Source of the DNA: an uncultured Candidatus Saccharibacteria bacterium
Lineage (GTDB): Bacteria > Patescibacteriota > Saccharimonadia > Saccharimonadales > Saccharimonadaceae
Direction: 5' to 3'
Assembly: GCA_938041005.1 (NCBI GenBank)
Contig: CALHZJ010000110.1
Span: 1-10,735, forward strand
DNA length: 10,735 nt
The number at the start of each line of letters is the position of its first letter. Positions within the stretch are counted from its first letter, which is position 1. The notes beneath the pieces are model-generated. The model saw only the letters and a program-made list of their open reading frames with translations. It had not been told where the DNA came from and did no database searches. Positions 6,012-10,735 of this stretch are shown one piece after another. The translations under genes were made by a program, and so were the position numbers.

Positions 6012-6467
6012 ATGGTGTTTAATATCGGCAATAGTCGCGTTATTGAATCACGCGAAGTTTCTGATGGTGCCGCAATTCGACGTCGCAGAGAAACTCCAGA
6101 TGGCAAGCGATTTACTACGTACGAGCGAGTTGAAAAACCAAACCTGGCGGTAATAAAGAAAAATGGTGATCGTGAGCTATTTGACCGGGTGAAATTGGCG
6201 AATTCAACGCGCCGTTCGGTCGGAAAATTCTTTAAGTCTGACGAGGAAGTGGATAATATCATCACGGCAGTTGAAGACTCTTTATATGCGCTGGGCGAAT
6301 CGGAAGTTACGTCAAAACAGATTGGTGATCAAGTTTTGGACGAATTAGAAAAACGTAATGAAGTGGCGTATGTTCGTTTTGCTAGCGTTTTTTATGAGTT
6401 TAAGACGTTGGACGATTTTGTGGAGATTTTAGCGAAACGACGCAGTAAGGGCGAGCGGGAATTGTAA
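6012..6467 (+). CDS. NrdR-like protein: ATP-cone domain with a zinc ribbon lacking all cysteines
   Basis: A 151-residue homologue of NrdR, the repressor that senses ATP/dATP through an ATP-cone and shuts off ribonucleotide reductase genes. The DNA-binding flank SRVIESREVSDGAAIRRRR (8-26) and KRFTTYERVEKP (32-43) match NrdR closely, as does the ATP-cone (about 46-136): AVIKKNGDRELFDRVKL at its start and EVAYVRFASVFYEF (117-130) at its end. Normal NrdR begins with CPxC and has a second CxxC between RRRR and RFTTYE, together holding zinc. Here the start reads MVFNIGNS and the second site reads ETPDG, one residue shorter; the whole protein has no cysteine. No cysteine is encoded in the bases just upstream either, so a wrong start is not the explanation. 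AAGGAG (5998-6003) lies 8 bases before ATG 6012. It may still bind DNA without zinc, or act only as a nucleotide sensor. Confidence 0.85.
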   Translation: MVFNIGNSRVIESREVSDGAAIRRRRETPDGKRFTTYERVEKPNLAVIKKNGDRELFDRVKLANSTRRSVGKFFKSDEEVDNIITAVEDSLYALGESEVTSKQIGDQVLDELEKRNEVAYVRFASVFYEFKTLDDFVEILAKRRSKGEREL

Positions 6468-6724
6468 TGCGAGTAGTTGTGATTTATCGTTCGGAAAGCG
6501 ATTATGCGCGCCAAGTTTCAGACTTTTTGCGTGATTTTAGCCGACAAACCGGTCGGGCTTTAGAGGAGATGAGTCCTGATTCTGCAGAAGGTAATAATTT
6601 TTGCGAAGTGTATGATATTGTGGAGTATCCAACAATTATCGCGCTGAGTGACAGCGGTCAATTGCAAAACCTCTGGCGTGGCTTGCCGCTACCAACAATT
6701 AGCGAAGTGAGTTTTTATGTTTAG
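6467..6724 (+). CDS. Small thioredoxin-fold protein lacking the CXXC motif
   Basis: An 85-residue protein that resembles a minimal thioredoxin fold. It begins with a strand (MRVVVIYR), followed by a helix (SDYARQVSDFLRDFSRQTG, 11-29), and has CEVYDIVEYPTIIALSDSG (46-64), the usual thioredoxin run 'helix, strand, cis-Pro after Tyr, strand, turn with Gly', then LWRGLPLPTISEV. The CXXC active site is missing; Cys46 is the only cysteine, so it is unlikely to be a dithiol oxidoreductase on its own. There is no signal peptide, so it should be cytoplasmic. ATG 6467 shares a base with the stop of the nrdR-like gene (TAATG), and its end overlaps the VKOR start by 8 bases, suggesting translational coupling of all three. 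The fold call is by pattern only. Confidence 0.65.
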   Translation: MRVVVIYRSESDYARQVSDFLRDFSRQTGRALEEMSPDSAEGNNFCEVYDIVEYPTIIALSDSGQLQNLWRGLPLPTISEVSFYV

Positions 6725-7325
6725 TAAAATCAAAAACTGGCTATTTCACGAGGATTTGAAGAAACGAAACTTGGCTGCGTTTATAATGCTTGTCGGTAGT
6801 GGGCTAGGGCTATTGGCATCATTTGTGTTGTCTATCGAGGCCTTGGAGTTAGCAAAAAACTCTCACGCTGTATTAAGTTGCGATTTTAGCTCGGCCCTGA
6901 GCTGTTCGGCGGTGGCGAATCATTGGTCGGCGGCTATTTTAGGATTCCCAAATAGTTTTATCGGCGTGATGGCTTTGCCTGTTATGGTAACAATTGCAGT
7001 AGCGTTGTTGGCGGGAGTAAAGTTCCCGAAGTGGTTTATGCAGGCGGCGCAGGCTGGTGCTATCATCGGAATGATATTTGCTATTTGGATGTTTTATATG
7101 AGCTACGTCGAAATTGGCGTGCTTTGTCCGTGGTGCTTGACCTTAGACCTTGGAATGCTGATGATTATGCTCGGTTTGACGCGTTACAATGTTTTGCAAA
7201 AAAATATCTCTTGTCGTTGTGCGCAGAAGATAGTTGGTGGTGGATATGATGCGCTTGTTGTGATGTCGCTGGTTGTTGCGGTAATTGTCGCGATAATCGC
7301 TAAATTCGGCAGTCAATTGTTCTAG
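6717..7325 (+). CDS. VKOR-family membrane protein (DsbB-like disulfide-bond generator)
   Basis: A 202-residue vitamin K epoxide reductase family protein. Bacterial members oxidise DsbA-like thioredoxins using membrane quinone and so drive disulfide formation outside the cytoplasm. The active site CPWC (137-140) lies at the start of a membrane helix, and the loop pair Cys55 and Cys63 (SCDFSSALSC) stands before the conserved WSAAILGFPNSFIG (70-83) containing the family Trp/Ser and Pro-Asn. About five membrane segments are visible: roughly 19-41, 71-99, 112-131, 138-156 and 179-197. There is no fused thioredoxin/DsbA domain, unlike many bacterial VKORs, so a separate partner is expected; none is seen in this window. 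Cys166 and Cys168 (SCRC) in the last loop are extra. The start overlaps the preceding gene by 8 bases. The exported, cysteine-paired propeller protein downstream is a likely indirect beneficiary. Confidence 0.88.
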   Translation: MFSKIKNWLFHEDLKKRNLAAFIMLVGSGLGLLASFVLSIEALELAKNSHAVLSCDFSSALSCSAVANHWSAAILGFPNSFIGVMALPVMVTIAVALLAGVKFPKWFMQAAQAGAIIGMIFAIWMFYMSYVEIGVLCPWCLTLDLGMLMIMLGLTRYNVLQKNISCRCAQKIVGGGYDALVVMSLVVAVIVAIIAKFGSQLF

Positions 7326-7331
7326 TTTTAC

Positions 7332-7391
7332 TTGCTTTATGTAAAGTGCTTATGGTATATTTATGATGTATATTTATCCTTAATTTATACT
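7332..7391 (+). promoter_or_regulatory. AT-rich promoter region of the propeller gene, two candidate promoters
   Basis: Candidate A: TTGCTT (7332-7337), 18 bases, TATATT (7356-7361) with extended TG at 7353-7354; its transcript would have a leader of about 30 bases without a Shine-Dalgarno site. Candidate B: TATACT (7386-7391), six bases before ATG 7398, predicting a leaderless start exactly at 7398, but with no convincing -35. The sequence does not decide between them. Confidence 0.4.
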
Positions 7392-7397
7392 ACCACC

Positions 7398-9821
7398 ATG
7401 AAACATAATAGATCGCTATCAATAATAAAAGACCGTAAAGCCAAGAAGTTTTTTATCCTTGGCAGTTTTATTGTCGTTAGCGCAGCTTTAGGATTTATGT
7501 TTTTGAGTTCTCAGCAAAGTCGTGCAGCTATTCCTGGTGCTAATGGTCGGTCTGAAGTCAGTCAGGTTTCTTATCGACTGTACGAATCGTCCAATGGCAT
7601 TAATCCAGGCAGTCCGCTTGCAAATACCAACACCGCTGCCACGTTACCAAAAGTCGGCGCTGATTTTAGGCTGAGGGTTGGTCTGCAGAGTAAGGGTGTG
7701 TCCTTTAAGAAATTAGCTGAACCTGGAGTTTCGCAAAGTCGTAACTGTGTTATTATGTCAGATGATAACGCTTATTGTTGGGGTGAAGGAGGGCGTGGTC
7801 AGCTTGGAAATAATGCGTATAGCTCTTCAAAAACTCCAGCGGCTGTATATACGCAGGGCACTCTTAATGGTAAGACTATTAAACAAATTACCACGGGGAT
7901 TGATCATACTTGTGTAATAGCTTCTGACGATAAGGCTTATTGCTGGGGCTGGGCGGGTGGCGGAGCGCTTGGTAATAGCACTACAATTGCAAGCAAGGTT
8001 CCAATTGAAGTCACGGGCACTTACGGATCCAGCGCTTCTCAGATCGCTGCTGGATATCGACACACCTGTCTACTTAACTCATTAGGAAATCTGTACTGTT
8101 GGGGTGAAGGAGATACGGGCGAACTGGGTGATGGACAAGGTAGAAGTTCTCGCACGCCAGTAGGCGTTAAAATGGAATCTTTTGAAGGAGAATCTGTTAA
8201 ACAGGTTGCTGGAGGAAATCAGTTTACCTGTGCTGTAACAGTTCAGGGGTCGGTATTTTGCTGGGGATTTGATAACGACGGAAGGACTGGTGTGGGAACT
8301 ACGGACGACGAGTCTAAATACCCCACCAGAGTTAAAGGTCTCACTGGGAAAAAGGTTGAATCAATAGCTGTTGGCGGTTATCATGTCTGTGCTATTATTT
8401 CTGGTGGTCAAGAAGTGTATTGTTGGGGAAAAAACAACAAGTCTCAGTTGGGTGTTACAGCATTTGGCTATAGAAATATTGCTTCAAGAGTTCCTTTTGG
8501 CAGTAGTATTCTTTCTGGAGGGAAGACTGTTAAAAATGTTTATGCAAGTGAGGAATTTACATGTATGACATTAAGTACTGGTGAGGTTTATTGTTGGGGT
8601 GATAATTCTAAAGGTCAAATGGGTAGCGGGTTTACTACTGGACCATTGCCTGCTCCTACAAAAGTGAATGTTCCATTTACGAGTTCTGGTGAAACTTCTA
8701 TGTACGTAAGTAGGGACTTTTTATGCGCCTTACGTACGGGTGGCGAATTATACTGTTGGGGTAGCAACAGCAGGGGGCAAATAGGAAATGGTCAGTCGAG
8801 TAATAGTCCTGTCACGAGCCCTACGTTAATCGCGCCTCCAGGAGGGGCTATTGAATCTGCGTCAATGAAGTTGCGCGTCGAATATGCAAAAAAAGGTAGC
8901 GCGGCAACTTGTTCGGCGGTAAGTAGTTCAGATTGGCAAGTCGTGACTGGTGCATCAAAACTTGCTTATTCTGCGAGCGGTCCCGCTGACGGCACTAATA
9001 TCAATAGCAACTCGACTGATCCAGAGTTGCCGGCAGGAGCTACCGCTTCCCGACCTCAAAGTCTGGTGAGAAAAAGCGGGGCGGCTGGAACGTTCACGAA
9101 TGCGCAAAAAATATCTGCTGGCGAAGTGGGTGTGTGGGATTTGGCACTTGTTGATAAAGGGCTTGATAGAAATGAGAATTATTGCGTCCGCGTAGCAACC
9201 GACACGACTGCCGCTCCTGGATCTAGTATTGACAGCTACACAATGTATCCAGAATTTAAGACCGCCCCTGGGTCACTAGATATTCGTTTTAGGGATAATG
9301 CTGGCGCTACGGTCGCGAATCCTGTCACGAATTTTGATAATTCCATTATTGGTAGCAGTAGTGTAACTACCAGCGCCCTCTTATCTAACTCAAGTTCGAA
9401 GCAAATTGAAGTGACAAATACGCAGACCAGCTCTGGGTGGAGCGTTGTGCTGTCGGCGTCTGACGGCGCGACCGCCAAGTGGAAGCGAACTGGCAGCACA
9501 GAATCGTATATGTTCAACGGCACTAATGGTGATCAGGGATTTCTGTCTGTTAATTTTGGGACATCATCTGTCTTAGCTTCGGGCAATTCATTGAGCGGTT
9601 CAACTTGCCAAACATCAGGAATATCAAAGGGTGTTGATTCTCAATTTAAGGTAGGGACTGCTACGGCTAACGGCGTTACATTGATGAGTAGCAGCGGGTC
9701 AACTGGTCAATTGGGATGTGCATTTTTGCTACAGAACGTTCGATTAAACCAGACTATTCCAGCATATCAAAAACCAGGAACTTATGAATTGCCAATGACA
9801 TTAACGGTAACAGCGCAATAA
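7398..9821 (+). CDS. Exported seven-repeat RCC1 beta-propeller protein with Ig-like and WxL-like domains
   Basis: An 807-residue exported protein. Residues 18-36 form a hydrophobic segment after a basic N-terminus; a signal-peptidase site is plausible after SRA or SRAA (41-44). Seven RCC1 repeats run from about 108 to 480 with a spacing of 52-57 residues, each with the core 'C-(9 or 10)-[YF]CWG-x-x-x-x-G-x-x-G'; the cysteine pairs are 117/127, 172/182, 224/234, 278/288, 331/342, 389/399 and 443/453. Seven blades are the normal RCC1 closure. Residues 489-620 look like an Ig-like beta domain (Cys505, Cys596), and 625-807 a WxL-like C-terminal domain (SGWSVVLSAS at 679-688, IPAYQKPGTYELPMTLTVTA at 787-806; Cys737, Cys774). 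I chose ATG 7398 because it gives a proper signal; TTG 7332 would add 22 unlikely residues. Likely a surface adhesion or recognition protein; the ligand is unknown. RCC1 repeats are often wrongly named 'chromosome condensation regulator'. Confidence 0.85.
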   Translation: MKHNRSLSIIKDRKAKKFFILGSFIVVSAALGFMFLSSQQSRAAIPGANGRSEVSQVSYRLYESSNGINPGSPLANTNTAATLPKVGADFRLRVGLQSKGVSFKKLAEPGVSQSRNCVIMSDDNAYCWGEGGRGQLGNNAYSSSKTPAAVYTQGTLNGKTIKQITTGIDHTCVIASDDKAYCWGWAGGGALGNSTTIASKVPIEVTGTYGSSASQIAAGYRHTCLLNSLGNLYCWGEGDTGELGDGQGRSSRTPVGVKMESFEGESVKQVAGGNQFTCAVTVQGSVFCWGFDNDGRTGVGTTDDESKYPTRVKGLTGKKVESIAVGGYHVCAIISGGQEVYCWGKNNKSQLGVTAFGYRNIASRVPFGSSILSGGKTVKNVYASEEFTCMTLSTGEVYCWGDNSKGQMGSGFTTGPLPAPTKVNVPFTSSGETSMYVSRDFLCALRTGGELYCWGSNSRGQIGNGQSSNSPVTSPTLIAPPGGAIESASMKLRVEYAKKGSAATCSAVSSSDWQVVTGASKLAYSASGPADGTNINSNSTDPELPAGATASRPQSLVRKSGAAGTFTNAQKISAGEVGVWDLALVDKGLDRNENYCVRVATDTTAAPGSSIDSYTMYPEFKTAPGSLDIRFRDNAGATVANPVTNFDNSIIGSSSVTTSALLSNSSSKQIEVTNTQTSSGWSVVLSASDGATAKWKRTGSTESYMFNGTNGDQGFLSVNFGTSSVLASGNSLSGSTCQTSGISKGVDSQFKVGTATANGVTLMSSSGSTGQLGCAFLLQNVRLNQTIPAYQKPGTYELPMTLTVTAQ

Positions 9822-9829
9822 GGTTGGGT

Positions 9830-10537
9830 ATGAAAAATAGAGTAAAAAAATTATTCATCGTCATAACACTACTAGCTACTTTGAGTAGTCCTTATTCGGC
9901 TTTTGCGGACTCGTCGGCTAATTCTAATTTGTCACAGGTGATTACTGATTGTACTCATGATTCTCTGGAAAATGGTAGCCAGATGAATGAGCCAATTTGT
10001 CCGATTTTTCTGCCAAAATTCTCTAAATTTGATTTGGTAAATGGGAAAGATTTGTTGGTATATGGTGTTTATGATGCGGTACATACAATAGCTAATCCCG
10101 CAACAGGTCGGCACGATTTGAAGGTTGAGTTTAATGGTCGGACTTTTGTTTTGGGGCGGGACAGCGAGCTTAAAGTTAACGGAAATATATGGGTGTTGGA
10201 TTTTTCAAATTGGCAGAATAATCATCCAGGTGATAATTTTATGCAACCAGTCCCAGAACATACTTATAACGGTCGTGTTACGACTAAACTGAAGGCTAAT
10301 GCGACATCCCCAGAAGTAGTGCGGTTTGCTGATTTTTCATTTACTACTCCGAAAAAGACCGTAGAAAAGACCATTGAAGATGTTATTGGTATTCCGAAGA
10401 TTGTTAAAGAGATAAGTAAGGCTTTGGCTAATACGGGAATTAATTTATGGATGATTATGGCTGCTGGTATTGGTGTAATTGTTGCGGCGTTCATTATGTT
10501 ATTTATTGTTAAAAAACAGAAAAAGAGGGATGAATGA
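9830..10537 (+). CDS. Exported Ig-like protein with LANTG-type sortase sorting signal
   Basis: A 235-residue surface protein. A signal peptide (1-26) ends AFA with cleavage expected before Asp27. The body (about 60-172) reads as an Ig-like beta sandwich: LLVYGVYDAV, LKVEFNGRTFVLG, GNIWVLDFSNW and RFADFSFTTP form successive strands. The C-terminus has the three-part sorting signal of sortase substrates: LANTG (199-203), a hydrophobic helix (206-227) and a basic tail KKQKKRDE. LAxTG is a motif used by class E sortases, so covalent attachment to the cell wall is likely; a plain membrane anchor is the alternative. Cys41 and Cys57 could pair. ATG 9830 is chosen over TTG 9824 because AAGG (9820-9823) is six bases before it and the signal peptide starts there. 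It lies 8 bases after the propeller gene, probably in one operon. Confidence 0.8.
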   Translation: MKNRVKKLFIVITLLATLSSPYSAFADSSANSNLSQVITDCTHDSLENGSQMNEPICPIFLPKFSKFDLVNGKDLLVYGVYDAVHTIANPATGRHDLKVEFNGRTFVLGRDSELKVNGNIWVLDFSNWQNNHPGDNFMQPVPEHTYNGRVTTKLKANATSPEVVRFADFSFTTPKKTVEKTIEDVIGIPKIVKEISKALANTGINLWMIMAAGIGVIVAAFIMLFIVKKQKKRDE

Positions 10538-10562
10538 AAAAATAAGCATAATAAGTTATAAT
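10534..10562 (+). promoter_or_regulatory. Probable promoter of the last, partial gene
   Basis: A perfect TATAAT (10557-10562) follows a weak -35 ATGAAA (10534-10539) after 17 bases. The start would be near 10569, giving a leader of about 28 bases holding AAGGAG (10586-10591). Unlike the rpsU and ftsA promoters this one makes an ordinary leadered message. Confidence 0.55.
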
Positions 10563-10596
10563 GTAATAAATTAAATCAATTAAGTAAGGAGAAAAA

Positions 10597-10735
10597 ATGA
10601 AAAAGTTAACGTTGTTGATCGTTGCGAGCGTAGGCGTGGTCGGTCTATTGGGGTTGTATAATATGACAAACCCTTCTGTAGCTAATGCCGCAACTACTGC
10701 TAACTCTAAACTCTCTCAGACAATTAATCCTGGAG
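10597..10735 (+). CDS. N-terminus of a secreted protein (3' truncated by the window)
   Basis: The first 46 codons of a gene that runs off the end. ATG 10597 has AAGGAG (10586-10591) five bases upstream. The product begins MKKLTLLIVASVGVVGLLG, a clear signal peptide, with a likely signal-peptidase site after ANA (29-31). The mature start is ATTANSKLSQTINPG. ANSKLSQTI resembles ANSNLSQVI at residues 30-38 of the preceding LANTG protein, so the two mature N-termini may be related. LSQTIN followed by a Pro/Gly turn is a pattern I associate with CPR surface proteins that go on to a WxL-like domain, but that part is not in the window. It belongs with the two exported-protein genes upstream and has its own promoter. 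Confidence 0.8.
   Translation, partial: MKKLTLLIVASVGVVGLLGLYNMTNPSVANAATTANSKLSQTINPG

Noticed and set aside
7335..7346. CTTTATGTAAAG small palindrome after VKOR as a terminator, and its resemblance to CTTTATGTAA before ftsZ (4784-4793)
   Set aside because: A 5-bp stem with a 2-base loop is not a usable terminator, and a shared 10-mer is expected by chance in 10 kb.
7332..7397. TTG start for the propeller protein
   Set aside because: Adds 22 residues ahead of a good signal sequence and falls in an AT-rich promoter region.
7611..7630. LANTN in the propeller protein (residues 74-78) as a sorting signal
   Set aside because: It is near the N-terminus, ends in Asn rather than Gly, and no hydrophobic helix and basic tail follow.
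7398..9821. Calling the RCC1 protein a chromosome condensation or GTPase exchange factor
   Set aside because: It has a signal sequence, paired cysteines and surface-type domains, and bacteria lack Ran; only the propeller fold is shared.
1..10735. CRISPR arrays, tRNA genes, insertion sequences or long direct repeats
   Set aside because: None seen by reading; the only clear repetition is the protein-level RCC1 repeats, which have diverged at the DNA level.

Overview
The window looks like a piece of a Patescibacteria (CPR) chromosome, most likely Candidatus Saccharibacteria (TM7). I infer this from protein style and gene order, not from a marker search. The pointers are compact variant housekeeping proteins, a type IV pilin, FtsA and FtsZ, and exported proteins with Ig-like and WxL-like domains of the kind I associate with this group. 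UGA is used as an ordinary stop (adk, and the LANTG protein gene), so there is no sign of the UGA-glycine code of Gracilibacteria/SR1. I see no tRNA, rRNA, CRISPR array, insertion sequence or attachment site.

Layout. (1) 1-783: the 3' end of a gene that may be recJ, then an unrecognised 178-residue gene. (2) 789-2830: a strong promoter directly abutting rpsU, followed by a tight operon rpsU-yqeY-adk-map (translation and nucleotide housekeeping, stop/start codons overlapping or nearly so). (3) 2834-3460, minus strand: one type IV pilin gene, convergent with map and divergent from ftsA. (4) 3512-7325: ftsA-ftsZ, then an nrdR-like gene, a small thioredoxin-fold protein without CXXC, and a VKOR/DsbB-type disulfide-generating membrane protein. 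The last three are linked by overlapping start and stop codons. (5) 7398-10735: three exported-protein genes: an 807-residue protein with a seven-repeat RCC1 propeller, a 235-residue protein ending in a LANTG sortase-type signal, and the start of a further secreted protein.

How it fits together. Region 2 makes and matures proteins. Region 4 builds the Z-ring and membrane anchor and ends with enzymes suited to making disulfides outside the membrane. Region 5 encodes exported proteins, the largest of which carries 18 cysteines that sort neatly into nine within-domain pairs, seven of them one per propeller blade. The VKOR gene next door is therefore a plausible oxidant source for this surface apparatus.

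Most notable points: the cysteine-paired propeller apparently inserted inside another beta domain and placed beside VKOR; an NrdR homologue that has lost every zinc-ribbon cysteine; and three (perhaps four) promoters whose -10 box lies only 6-9 bases before the start codon, implying leaderless mRNAs, while other genes here have normal Shine-Dalgarno leaders.
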